In this document: in pieces, positions 55,770 through 64,000 of the stretch
Layout: the number at the start of each line of letters is the position of its first letter
Numbering within the stretch: position 1 is the stretch's first letter
Source of the DNA: Deinococcus radiopugnans ATCC 19172
Lineage (GTDB): Bacteria > Deinococcota > Deinococci > Deinococcales > Deinococcaceae
Reading direction: 5' to 3'
Assembly (NCBI RefSeq): GCF_006335125.1
Contig: NZ_VDMO01000010.1
Span: 62,001-126,000, forward strand
DNA length: 64,000 bases
Position numbers and translations under genes: made by a program
Notes under the pieces: generated by a model
Told to the model about the DNA's origin: nothing
Database searches by the model: none
Seen by the model: the letters and a program-made list of their open reading frames with translations, nothing else

Positions 55770-56696
55770 ATGCCCGTGATTGCCGTCGACAAACCGCTGC
55801 ACCTGACCTCGCACGACGTGGTGAACCGTGCCCGCCGCGCCCGCAAGACCAAACGGGTGGGGCATACCGGCACCCTCGATCCGCTGGCGACGGGGGTGCT
55901 GGTGCTGGCGGTCGAGGGCAGCACCAAGGTGGTGCAGTTTATGGAGGCCGACAGCAAGGACTACCTGGCCTGGATCAGCCTGGGCGCAGGCACGCCGACG
56001 CTGGACGCCGAGGGGCCGGTGGATGAGACGGCAGATGTGCCGCCGCTGGACGGGGCGACGATACGCGCCGTCCTTACTGCGTTCACTGGCCCTCAGAAAC
56101 AGATTCCACCGCAGTACAGCGCCATTCAGGTGGGCGGGCAGCGGGCCTACGCGGTGGCGCGGGCCGGGGGCGAGCTTGAGCTGCCTGCACGCGACGTGGT
56201 GATTCACTCGCTGGACTTGCTGGGCGTGTATGGCCGGGTGCAGGACGCACCGCGTACCTTTGACGCGCAGAGTTGGGCGCCAGCCGACACTGGCCTGACC
56301 TTCACGCTGCCCGACGCGCTGGGCGAGTTTCCCACCCTGCTGCTGCGCGCCAGCGTGGGCAGCGGCACCTATCTGCGCTCGCTGGCGCGGGATGTAGGCG
56401 CGGCCTTGGGCCTGCCCGCTCACCTCTCGGGTCTGGTGCGGACGCGGGTGGGGCGCTACAGCCTCGCGGACGCGGTGGCGTTGGAAGACTTAGAGGGAGC
56501 CACTGGCCTGAGCGATCTGAATGCCCTGGACTTTCCGCGCATTCAGGCGGACGCGGCGATGGCCTGCGAACTGCGCCGGGGCAAGCGGCCCCGGCGTTCA
56601 GAAGTGGGACGGTATGTGGTGACGCTCGGCGGCGAACTGGTGGCCGTGGTGGACGGCGACGGCGAGGGGTTGAAAGTGGTGCGGGCCTGGGCGTAA
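55770..56696 (+). CDS. truB: tRNA pseudouridine(55) synthase TruB
   Basis: TruB isomerises U55 in the T-loop of tRNAs. The 308-residue product has 'VDKPLHLTSHDVVNRARR', the catalytic motif GHTGTLDPLATGVL (Asp nucleophile), 'IPPQYSAIQVGGQRAYAVAR' and the C-terminal PUA-like region. TACACT (55757-55762) lies 7 nt before the ATG, an exact leaderless start. Confidence 0.96.
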   Translation: MPVIAVDKPLHLTSHDVVNRARRARKTKRVGHTGTLDPLATGVLVLAVEGSTKVVQFMEADSKDYLAWISLGAGTPTLDAEGPVDETADVPPLDGATIRAVLTAFTGPQKQIPPQYSAIQVGGQRAYAVARAGGELELPARDVVIHSLDLLGVYGRVQDAPRTFDAQSWAPADTGLTFTLPDALGEFPTLLLRASVGSGTYLRSLARDVGAALGLPAHLSGLVRTRVGRYSLADAVALEDLEGATGLSDLNALDFPRIQADAAMACELRRGKRPRRSEVGRYVVTLGGELVAVVDGDGEGLKVVRAWA

Positions 56697-56712
56697 GAGG
56701 TTTCAGACCTGA

Positions 56713-58173
56713 CTAAGCCGGAGCCACCTCCGCCCGCACCGCGCCGATTCCTTCAAGGCCGCCCGCGATCCGGATCAGCAATTCGTCCTGCAAGGCGGGT
56801 GCGATGAACTGAATGCCCACGGGCAGCCGCTTGCCGTCCACCTCCTCAAATCCGGCGGGCACGCTCAGGGCGGGCAGGCCCGCGAGGTTCACGGCCACGG
56901 TGTCCACGTCGGCAGCGTACATGGTCAGCGGATCGTTCATCTTCTCGCCCAGGCGGAAGGCCGGGAAGGGGCTGGTGGGCGTGACCAGCACGTCAAACTG
57001 GGCGAAGGCGGCGCTGAATTCATTGGCGATCAGGCGGCGCACGCGGGTGGCCTTGCTGTAGTAGGCGTCGTAATAGCCGCTGCTCAGGGCGTAGGTGCCG
57101 ATCATGATGCGGCGCTGCACCTCGCGCCCGAAGCCGCGCTCACGGGTGCGGGTCATGCTGCCCAGCACATCGCCCCCTGGCTCCCGGCTGCCGTAGACCA
57201 TGCCGTCGTAGCGGGCCAGATTGCTGCTGGCTTCCGGCATGGAGATCAGGTAGTAGGTGGCGATGGCGTGCCGCAGGGCAGGCAGGCTGACCTCGCCCAC
57301 GCTGGCCCCCGCGCCGCGCAGGGCATCCAGGGTGGCGTCCAGCACCGCGCCCACGCCCGCCGTGTTGCCCCCCAGACTCTCGGTGACCACACCCACGCGC
57401 AGGCCGCGCAGATCCTCAGGGGTTCCGGCGACGAAGGCGGGCGGCGCGTCCAGGCTGGTGGCGTCGCGCCCATCGTGTCCGGCGATCACGTTCATGGTCA
57501 GCGCCAGATCGGCGGCGTGGCGGGCCAGCGGGCCGATCTGATCCAGGCTGCTGGCGTGGGCCACCAGTCCGTAGCGGCTGACCCGGCCATAGGTGGGCTT
57601 CAAACCGTACACCCCGCACAGCGCCGCAGGCTGGCGCACCGAGCCGCCCGTATCGCTGCCCAGACTGACGGAAGTCAGGCCCGCAGCCACCACCGCCGCG
57701 CTGCCGCTGCTGGTGCCGCCGGTGACCCGCGCCGTGTCCCATGGATTCAGTGTCGGGCCGTAAGCGCTGCTCTCGCCGGAACTGCCCATCGCGAATTCGT
57801 CCATGTTCGCCTTGCCCACGATCACTGCGCCTGCATCCACGAGGCGCTGCACGGCGGTGGCGGTGTAGGGGCTGACGTAGTGTTCCAGCATCCGGCTGCC
57901 GCAGGTGGTGCGCGTGCCCGTCAGGTTGAGGTTGTCCTTGACCACCACCGGCAGGCCGGCCAGCGGCAGCGTCTCGCCCGCCTGCAACCGCGCCTGCACC
58001 GCCGCCGCCTGCTCGCCGGCCCCACCGTTCAGGCTGATCAGGGCGTTCAGGGTGTTCGCCGCCTCGGCGCGGGCCAGGGCAGCCTCCAGCGCGGCGGCGG
58101 GCGTGGTTTCACCGGCCTGCACGGCGCGGACGAGTTCGGAAGCGGAGTGGGGGGCAGAGGACGGCAGCGACAT
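56713..58173 (-). CDS. gatA: Asp/Glu-tRNA amidotransferase subunit A
   Basis: GatA is the amidase subunit of GatCAB, which converts misacylated Glu-tRNA(Gln) or Asp-tRNA(Asn) to the amide forms. The 486 residues carry the amidase Ser-Ser-Lys triad: Lys in 'LPVVVKDNLN', 'GGTSSGSAAVVAAG' and 'LGSDTGGSVRQPA', together with 'FAMGSSGESSAYG'. TACACT lies 8 nt before the ATG. gatB and gatC are not nearby, as expected in genomes where the subunits are dispersed. Confidence 0.95.
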   Translation of the reverse strand: MSLPSSAPHSASELVRAVQAGETTPAAALEAALARAEAANTLNALISLNGGAGEQAAAVQARLQAGETLPLAGLPVVVKDNLNLTGTRTTCGSRMLEHYVSPYTATAVQRLVDAGAVIVGKANMDEFAMGSSGESSAYGPTLNPWDTARVTGGTSSGSAAVVAAGLTSVSLGSDTGGSVRQPAALCGVYGLKPTYGRVSRYGLVAHASSLDQIGPLARHAADLALTMNVIAGHDGRDATSLDAPPAFVAGTPEDLRGLRVGVVTESLGGNTAGVGAVLDATLDALRGAGASVGEVSLPALRHAIATYYLISMPEASSNLARYDGMVYGSREPGGDVLGSMTRTRERGFGREVQRRIMIGTYALSSGYYDAYYSKATRVRRLIANEFSAAFAQFDVLVTPTSPFPAFRLGEKMNDPLTMYAADVDTVAVNLAGLPALSVPAGFEEVDGKRLPVGIQFIAPALQDELLIRIAGGLEGIGAVRAEVAPA

Positions 58174-58453
58174 ACCGCGTCAGTGTAGCGGGGACCCTGG
58201 GGGCCGCCGCAACGTTACCGGGGTGGAGGAAGCCGGAACGTCAGGCGTCTATCGTCTCCCGTCTCCCCTGACCCCTCGGGCCGCCGACTATGGCCTCGGT
58301 CAGTGGCCGCCAGCAGCGACAGCGCGGCGCTTTTGCCCGTGCTGGCGGGACGTTCTGGACAATGCCAGCGGAACGCTCGGGAGTGTCGGGGCCTTGGCGA
58401 AAGATGAGATGTTTTATAGAGTTGAATAAGTGCAGGTGACATATAGTGCGAAC
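58174..58453. other. Region between gatA and the PP2C gene
   Basis: No gene found. The TATAGT box of the PP2C gene lies at 58442-58447, 6 nt before its ATG, and AT-rich sequence precedes it. Confidence 0.45.
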
Positions 58454-59350
58454 ATGCAGGCTGCGGGAGCGCCGAATTGGTCATTTGGCCTGCTGACGGA
58501 CGTGGGTCGTCAGCGGCAGGGTGGGGTGAATCAGGACGCCGCGCTGGCGCTCGATCTGCCCCACGGCGGCCTGTTCGCGGTGGCCGACGGCATGGGAGGC
58601 CACGCGGCGGGCGAACTGGCCGCCACCCTGGCCCTGGACGCCCTGAGCCAGCACTACCTGGCCCGCCGCACCCCGCCGCCCATACGGCTGGCCGAGGCCG
58701 TGCAGGACGCCAACGTCGCGGTGCTGCGGCACGCGGTCGGCGAGTACGTGGGCATGGGGACCACCCTGATCGCCGCACTGATCGACCGGGGCGCGCTGCT
58801 GATCGCGCACGTGGGCGACTCGCGCGCCTACCTGCTGCGCGGCGGCGAACTGTTCCGCCTGACCGAGGACCATTCCTGGGTCAGCGAGCAGGTCCGCCTC
58901 GGCCACCTGACCGAGGAAGAGGCCAGGGAACACCAGTGGCGCAGCGTGGTCAGCAACGCGCTGGGCGGCGAGGAACGCGTGCGGCTGGAACTGTTCGGCC
59001 TGCGCCTGAGGGCCGGTGACCGGGTGATGCTGTGCAGCGACGGGCTGAGCAGCGTGGTCAAGGACACGGACCTGTTGAAGCTGCTGGTCCGGCCCCTGGC
59101 CCCAGACGCCACCGCCCGCCTGCTGGTCGACGCTGCCAACGACGCGGGTGGCCCGGACAACATCACCGTGCTGGTGATCGACGTCCGGCAGGACCTGAAA
59201 CTTCCCATCTACGACCTGCCCCCCGCCCACCACGGGGGGCCGGATTACGTGGACGTGCTGCTCGGCACGCAGCGCGGCCCTGGCGCCTGGGGATCGTCCG
59301 GCGCCAGCGTCCACCTTCCAGCCGTCCCCCACCGGCATCCCGACGGATGA
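58454..59350 (+). CDS. PP2C-family Ser/Thr protein phosphatase
   Basis: A metal-dependent phosphatase of 298 residues. Motifs: '[15 protein letters not shown]', '[16 protein letters not shown]', '[27 protein letters not shown]', 'VMLCSDGLS' and '[13 protein letters not shown]', whose Asp residues bind Mn/Mg. It probably reverses a Hanks-type kinase. I prefer ATG 58454 because TATAGT is 6 nt before it; a GTG at 58430 is in frame. A short C-terminal tail beyond 'DLKLPIYDL' has no clear fold. Confidence 0.92.
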   Translation: MQAAGAPNWSFGLLTDVGRQRQGGVNQDAALALDLPHGGLFAVADGMGGHAAGELAATLALDALSQHYLARRTPPPIRLAEAVQDANVAVLRHAVGEYVGMGTTLIAALIDRGALLIAHVGDSRAYLLRGGELFRLTEDHSWVSEQVRLGHLTEEEAREHQWRSVVSNALGGEERVRLELFGLRLRAGDRVMLCSDGLSSVVKDTDLLKLLVRPLAPDATARLLVDAANDAGGPDNITVLVIDVRQDLKLPIYDLPPAHHGGPDYVDVLLGTQRGPGAWGSSGASVHLPAVPHRHPDG

Positions 59351-59505
59351 GGCGAATCGGGCGGGCCGGGCGCTGAAAACGCAGAACCGGCAGGACCGCG
59401 GCAGCACCTGAGAGAGACTCGGCCACCCGTCACGGACCTGACATCACCGCGTCCGTAGCCTCTGCACGGAGCGCACCCCGGCGTGGGGACAGGTATGCTC
59501 AGGGC

Positions 59506-59883
59506 ATGAAAGACATGGTGCAGACCGCCGACGCCCCCGCCGCCATCGGCCCCTACAGCCAGGCCATCGTGTTTGGCAATCTGGTGGTGACCAGCGGCCA
59601 GATTCCGCTGACGCCGGACGGCCAGCTGGTGGGGGGCGGCATCGCCGAACAGACCGAACAGGTCATGCAGAACCTGCGCGCCGTGTTGCGGGCGGCAGGC
59701 ACCGACATGGACCGCGTGGTCAAGACCACCGTATTCCTGGCCGACATGAACGAGTTTGCCGACATGAACACCGTCTACGAGCGTCATTTCCCGGCCCCGG
59801 CCCCAGCCCGCAGCACCGTGCAGGTGGCCCGCCTGCCCCGCGACGTGCGGGTGGAGATTGAGGTGCTGGCCGAGCTGCACTGA
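59506..59883 (+). CDS. ridA: RidA-family reactive intermediate deaminase
   Basis: A 125-residue RidA/YjgF protein that hydrolyses reactive enamines/imines from PLP enzymes such as serine/threonine dehydratase. The family markers are 'AIGPYSQAI', 'SGQIPL', '[11 protein letters not shown]' and '[20 protein letters not shown]', with the catalytic Arg in 'PARST'. TATGCT lies 6 nt before the ATG. Confidence 0.94.
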   Translation: MKDMVQTADAPAAIGPYSQAIVFGNLVVTSGQIPLTPDGQLVGGGIAEQTEQVMQNLRAVLRAAGTDMDRVVKTTVFLADMNEFADMNTVYERHFPAPAPARSTVQVARLPRDVRVEIEVLAELH

Positions 59884-60032
59884 GGATTCAGCCCAGCCGA
59901 ACAGCGGGAGCGGATGGCCGGGAGGATTGCCGCCTGACCAGCCGCTCCTCCCGTTTGAACTGTCGTGGCCGGCAGGCCAAGGCTCCCGCCCGTTTGTGCG
60001 TCAGCTCCCGACGCCCCGCCGTCCGGCGTGAC

Positions 60033-60887
60033 ATGCTGCGGCCAATGGTTGTCCTTCCCGTCCGCTTCGAGCGCAGCCCCCGCCTCCACCCCATGCTCAG
60101 CGAGGACACGTTCCCCGTGGGCACGCGGGTGGTCGTGCAGGGCAAGCGCGGGCCGGAAGTGGCCACCGTGCGCGGCGAGCCGGGGCAGGCGAAGAACAAT
60201 GAGCGCTACGGCGCGGTGCTGCGGGCGGCCACGCCGGAGGACCTGGAACGCTGGGACAAGTTACACCGCACCGGCGAGGACCTGAAGTGGCTGCTGCGGG
60301 CGCGGGCGCGTGAGCGTGGGCTGGCGGTCAAGCTGGTGGCGGTGGAATTCACGCTGGACGAGAGTCTGGTCACGGTGAGTTACAGCGCCGACGAGCGCAT
60401 CGAACTGACCGGCCTGATCGGCGAGGTGCGCGAACACACCAGCGCCCGCGTGAACTTTGCGGCCATCGGCCCGCGCGAGCAGGCGCAGATGATCGGCGCG
60501 CTGGGCGCGTGCGGGCGCGAGAACTGTTCCAGCCATCACCTGCAGGACTTCGCCCCGGTCAGCATCCGCATGGCGCGGGACCAGCAGCTGCCGCTGAACC
60601 CGGAAAAGCTGTCGGGGCCGTGTGGCCGGCTGCTGTGCTGCCTGCAGTTCGAGCACACCCAGTACCAGGACCTGCTGCGCGATCTGCCGCGCAAGAATGC
60701 CAAGGTCTGCCACACCGGCACGGGCGCGTGCGGCAAGGTCACCAAACTGCACCCGCTGGCCGGGACCGTGGACGTGTACAGCGACCAGGGCATGCTGCTG
60801 AACGTGCCGGCGGGCGAACTGCGCCGCGCCTCCGACAGCGACGGCAAGGGACCGGCAGGCAAACGCGGCGCCGACGCCCCGGACTGA
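60033..60887 (+). CDS. PSP1-domain protein (RicT/YaaT-like)
   Basis: A protein of up to 284 residues with the PSP1 domain. The cysteine-rich core '[13 protein letters not shown]' and '[15 protein letters not shown]' matches the RicT/YaaT group, where it holds iron-sulfur clusters and the complex promotes RNA maturation. In the C-terminal third '[21 protein letters not shown]' is a small beta barrel. The start is ATG 60033 or 60045 (MVVLPVRF); the upstream part has no family similarity. Confidence 0.88.
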   Translation: MLRPMVVLPVRFERSPRLHPMLSEDTFPVGTRVVVQGKRGPEVATVRGEPGQAKNNERYGAVLRAATPEDLERWDKLHRTGEDLKWLLRARARERGLAVKLVAVEFTLDESLVTVSYSADERIELTGLIGEVREHTSARVNFAAIGPREQAQMIGALGACGRENCSSHHLQDFAPVSIRMARDQQLPLNPEKLSGPCGRLLCCLQFEHTQYQDLLRDLPRKNAKVCHTGTGACGKVTKLHPLAGTVDVYSDQGMLLNVPAGELRRASDSDGKGPAGKRGADAPD

Positions 60888-60959
60888 GCGCACCCGCTGG
60901 AGGGCCACTAGGCCATATGGACAGCGGCGCACCGATGGTCAGCCGCTAGACTCCCCGGC

Positions 60960-62669
60960 ATGACTGCACCACTGGACCGGGTTGAGAGCAAGCTGCAGAT
61001 TTCCGAAGGCGCCGCGAACTGGGAAGCGTACTGCCCGCGCTATGAGGCGCTGCTGGGCGCCGAACTGACGGCGGCGGCCGTGCCAGCGTGGCTGCGGCGC
61101 TGGAGCGCCCTGGACGCCGAACTGGGCGAGGCCGGGGCCAAGCTGTCCACCCACGCGGACCTGCACACCGACGACGAGGCGGCGCAGGGGCGCTACCAGG
61201 CCTTCGTGGCCGGGGTGATGCCCCAGGCGGCCCGCACCGGGCAGGCGCTGACCGAGAAGCTGCTGGCGGTGCCGGACTACGCGCCCGCGCCGGATTTCGC
61301 CCTGAATTTCCGCCGCTTCCGTGACGCTGCCGCGCTGTTCCGCGAGGCCAATGTGGATCTGGAAGTCACGCACGAACAGCACAAGAACCGCCACTCGGTG
61401 ATCACCGGCAACCAGAAGGTCACCCTGAACGGCCAGACCCTGACCATTCCCCAGGCCAGGCAGCACCTCGACAGCCCGGACCGCAAGGCGCGCGAGGACG
61501 CGTGGTGGGCGCTGACCGTCAGCAACATGGAGGTGGCCCCCGAGCTGGACGCGGTGATGCTGGACCTGATTCATACCCGGCAGCGGCTGGCCCGCAACGC
61601 CGACGAGGCCAACTACCGCGATTTCCGCTGGAAGCAGCTGGACCGCGTGGACTACACTCCCGCCGACTGCCGCGCCTTTCACGAGGCGGTGCGCGAGGAA
61701 GCCGTGCCGCTGGCGGGCGAGATCGTGCGCGGCGTCGCGCAGGCGCTGGGACTGGGCAGCGTGCGCCCCTGGGATTACAACCGCAACACCCTGCTGGACC
61801 CGTCGGGCCGGGAGCCGCTGCGGCCGTTCACGACGGGCGAGGAATTGCAGGCCGTGGCGCAGACCGCCTTCGCGGGTGTGGACGCCGACTTGGCCGCCCG
61901 CTTCGGGCAGATGCGCGAGGGCGGGCTGCTGGACCTGGAATCGCGCCCTGGCAAGATGACGCACGCCTACTGCCAGTACTTCCCGGTCAACAACGAGCCC
62001 TTCGTGCTGATGAACGTGGTGGGCAGCGCCGAGGACCTGCGGGTGCTGTTTCACGAGGTGGGCCACGCCTTCCACGGCTTTTACAGCGGCGACGCCCAGC
62101 CGCTGCTGTGGAACCGCTGGAGTCCCATCGAGTTCGTGGAAATTCCCAGCATGGCGATGGAATTCCTGACCCTGGACCACTTGGGCCACGTGTTTGACGA
62201 CGAGGAGCTGACCCGCTACCGCCGCAACCAGTTGCAGGGCGTGGTGACCTTCCTGCCGTGGGCCGCGCAGATGGACGCCTTTCAACACTGGCTGTACGCC
62301 GAGGCGCCGGAGGACGTGGGCATCGCCGAACTGGACGCCCGATGGCTGGAACTGGACAAGACCTTTCATCCGTTTATCGACTGGGACGGCCTCGACGAGG
62401 GCGTGCGGGCCAAGGGCTGGCAGTACTACCACATTTTTCAGGTGCCGTTCTATTACATCGAGTACGCCATGTGCTATCTGGCGGCGGTGGCCCTCTGGCG
62501 CGGGGCCAGGAACGACGCGGCGGGGGCGCTGGAGCGCTACAAGGCGGCGCTGCGCCTGGGCAACGCGGCGGGCGTGCCGGAGCTGTACCGCGCAGCGGGC
62601 GTGGAGTTCCGCTTTGACCGCGAGTACATCCGGGGATTGATGGAGTTTCTCAAAGAGCAACTGAAGTAG
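60960..62669 (+). CDS. pepF: M3-family oligoendopeptidase (PepF-like)
   Basis: A cytosolic zinc endopeptidase of 569 residues that cuts short peptides. The zinc motif is HEVGH in '[13 protein letters not shown]', with the third ligand Glu in '[10 protein letters not shown]'. '[21 protein letters not shown]' and '[12 protein letters not shown]' are also family regions. TAGACT (60947-60952) lies 7 nt before the ATG. Confidence 0.94.
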   Translation: MTAPLDRVESKLQISEGAANWEAYCPRYEALLGAELTAAAVPAWLRRWSALDAELGEAGAKLSTHADLHTDDEAAQGRYQAFVAGVMPQAARTGQALTEKLLAVPDYAPAPDFALNFRRFRDAAALFREANVDLEVTHEQHKNRHSVITGNQKVTLNGQTLTIPQARQHLDSPDRKAREDAWWALTVSNMEVAPELDAVMLDLIHTRQRLARNADEANYRDFRWKQLDRVDYTPADCRAFHEAVREEAVPLAGEIVRGVAQALGLGSVRPWDYNRNTLLDPSGREPLRPFTTGEELQAVAQTAFAGVDADLAARFGQMREGGLLDLESRPGKMTHAYCQYFPVNNEPFVLMNVVGSAEDLRVLFHEVGHAFHGFYSGDAQPLLWNRWSPIEFVEIPSMAMEFLTLDHLGHVFDDEELTRYRRNQLQGVVTFLPWAAQMDAFQHWLYAEAPEDVGIAELDARWLELDKTFHPFIDWDGLDEGVRAKGWQYYHIFQVPFYYIEYAMCYLAAVALWRGARNDAAGALERYKAALRLGNAAGVPELYRAAGVEFRFDREYIRGLMEFLKEQLK

Positions 62670-62775
62670 GGTGGCCCGGAGACGCAGGGGCGACCCGCCG
62701 CCGTCCTCCCCGCTGCCGCCGCACGGTTGCCCGGTGCCGTTCCCCAGACGCCATCTCGGGGCACAATGGAGTGAG

Positions 62776-64000
62776 ATGCAGTCCGCCACCCTCCTCACCC
62801 TCGCGCTGGGTCTCAGCCTGACCGTCCCCGGCCCGGCGGCCGCTCAGGCGACGCCGCCGAAGCCCCCCTCTGCCCCGCCGCCCGCCGCCTGCACCCTGCC
62901 CGCCGGGCCACTGCCGGCGCTCACGCGGGCGGTCTTCGTGCTGGACACCAGCGGCAGCATGCGCGGCATCGGCGACGGTCAGGCCGACATCTTCGGGCAG
63001 GTGCGAACCGAACTGAATCGCTACGTGCGGGTCACGCGGCCTGACCGGGTGGAGCTGCTGACCTTCGACGCCGGGCTGAGGACGCGCCGCGGCTTTGACC
63101 GTCCCGCAGGAACGGCGCAGTGGAACACCGCCCTTCAGGGCCTGCGGGCCGACGGCAACAACACCTACCTGTACCGCAGCCTGCGCGCCGCTCTTGAGCC
63201 CCTGACCGGGGGCACGCAGTACGTGACCACCGTGTTCGTGCTGACCGACGGCATCGACAACGACACGGCGCGCTCCTTCACGGCGGCCCAGGCGCTGGCG
63301 GCCTTCAGGGAGCGCGGCCCCTTTGACCGGCTGCATTACGTGGCGCTGGGCACCGGGATTCCCGCCGAGGCCCGCCAGGCGCTAGCCGCCAGCACCTACG
63401 CTGACGGCCTGACCGTGCCGCTGGGTCAGGTGCCGCGGCTGGACGGCCCCGGCCTGGGCAGCGGCCTGTTGCGCGTGGAGGACGCGGCGGCGCTGCGCGT
63501 GCCGCTGGCCGACGGCACGCGGGTGACGCTGGCCACCCCGGACGCCCGCACGCTGCGGCTGGCCGAGGACGTGGTGGCCGGCGGTCAGGTGCGGCTGCAG
63601 CAGACTGGCCGGGTGCCCTACGGCGCGGCGGCGGTGCTGTGTGCGCCGCGCACGACGGCGCCCGGCCGCGTGGCCCCCCGGCCCCAGCGCCTGCTGCTGC
63701 GCCTGAACCTGCAGTCGCCCGTGACCCTGCTGAACCCCGGCGCGGACCGGGCGCTGGCCCGGGGCGAGGACACCGTGCTGCGCTACCGGGCCACGCCCGG
63801 CGTGGCGGTAGGCGGCCTGACGCTGGGCGCCCTGCCAGCGGGCCTCGTAGCGGTGGTGTCTCATCTGCCCGGCGCGCGGGACTTCTCGGTCCGGTTGACC
63901 AACCGCTCGCTGAATCCAGGGCAGACGGTCACGCCGCTGCTGCGTCTGCCCGGCGCTGGGGAAATCCGGTTGCCTGCCGTTCAGGGCCGCGCGGGAGGCC
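62776..64000 (+). CDS. Secreted von Willebrand factor A domain protein (3' end beyond window)
   Basis: An open frame of 408 codons to the window edge. It begins with a signal peptide ([17 protein letters not shown], then PAAAQA), a Pro-rich linker and a VWA domain whose MIDAS residues are in FVLDTSGSM (DxSxS), with later '[12 protein letters not shown]'. Beyond about residue 215 the sequence is beta-rich and unassigned. VWA domains bind proteins or metals; the role here is unknown. GGAG precedes the ATG; a CACAAT box lies 8 nt before it. Confidence 0.85.
   Translation, partial: MQSATLLTLALGLSLTVPGPAAAQATPPKPPSAPPPAACTLPAGPLPALTRAVFVLDTSGSMRGIGDGQADIFGQVRTELNRYVRVTRPDRVELLTFDAGLRTRRGFDRPAGTAQWNTALQGLRADGNNTYLYRSLRAALEPLTGGTQYVTTVFVLTDGIDNDTARSFTAAQALAAFRERGPFDRLHYVALGTGIPAEARQALAASTYADGLTVPLGQVPRLDGPGLGSGLLRVEDAAALRVPLADGTRVTLATPDARTLRLAEDVVAGGQVRLQQTGRVPYGAAAVLCAPRTTAPGRVAPRPQRLLLRLNLQSPVTLLNPGADRALARGEDTVLRYRATPGVAVGGLTLGALPAGLVAVVSHLPGARDFSVRLTNRSLNPGQTVTPLLRLPGAGEIRLPAVQGRAGG

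Noticed and set aside
60939..62798. 619-codon antisense frame over the M3 peptidase
   Set aside because: A shadow of the HEVGH peptidase gene; no family features.

Overview
The window reads as Deinococcus chromosome. The DNA is GC-rich and densely coded, and the strongest marker is the cinA-ligT-recA operon (30159-33366), whose three genes overlap by ATGA; this order is characteristic of Deinococcus. Supporting signs are a TamB-like protein of over 3,300 residues, a CsoR with a Thermus-type Cys-His-His copper site, two candidate copies of the radiation/desiccation response motif (RDRM; one before gyrA, one at the cinA start), and more than twenty genes in which a TANNNT -10 box ends only 5-8 nt before the start codon, the leaderless-mRNA layout described for Deinococcus. 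It is ordinary housekeeping chromosome: I see no phage, insertion sequence, CRISPR array, rRNA or tRNA.

Layout. 1-4403: end of sdhB, a frameshift-scarred NDT-like gene, a lipoprotein, then a heme-flavoured cluster (IsdG-type monooxygenase, CDKN3-like phosphatase, hemB) divergent from a heme-dependent N-demethylase-like protein. 4414-5270: a lipoprotein RNase of the RNase Sa/barnase family overlapping a barstar-type inhibitor, followed by a palindromic repeat. 5681-9111: msrP-msrQ (periplasmic methionine sulfoxide repair), PhoU-like, GNAT, acylphosphatase. 9235-19185: giant tamB, preceded by a probable leaderless 20-codon leader ORF. 19265-22007: second copy of the repeat, a small hypothetical gene and an ABC-F ATPase. 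22192-25467: copper module csoR-copZ divergent from copA. 25486-29992: LuxR-type two-component system, two tandem lipoproteins (one a phospholipase A2) and DoxX.

30159-33366 is the recA operon. 33428-35824 is a Tat-exported flavin amine oxidase with a membrane-anchored cytochrome c. 36098-38696: era, an SDR and a Yip1-like membrane protein. 38765-42440: an ATP-grasp / alpha-E / transglutaminase operon. 42613-45911: plsX, NYN nuclease-like, DUF309, thioredoxin, serine hydrolase. 46080-47085: three overlapping roadblock/LC7-like genes with no GTPase beside them. 47211-50564: tyrosine phosphatase and gyrA. 50968-52559: a Crp-family regulator resembling DdrI and a PadR/membrane-protein pair. 52735-64000: serine dehydratase alpha, pseudouridine synthases, gatA, PP2C phosphatase, RidA, a PSP1-domain protein, M3 peptidase and the start of a von Willebrand A protein.

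Functional threads are oxidative and DNA damage recovery (recA operon, gyrA, msrPQ, thioredoxin), copper and heme handling, envelope biogenesis (tamB, plsX, lipoproteins) and translation/RNA modification (truB, RsuA-type synthase, gatA, era, thpR). The most interesting leads are the tamB leader ORF, the triple roadblock operon, the amine oxidase-cytochrome c pair, the ATP-grasp operon, the damage-response motifs, and a palindromic repeat whose end supplies a gene's stop codon.
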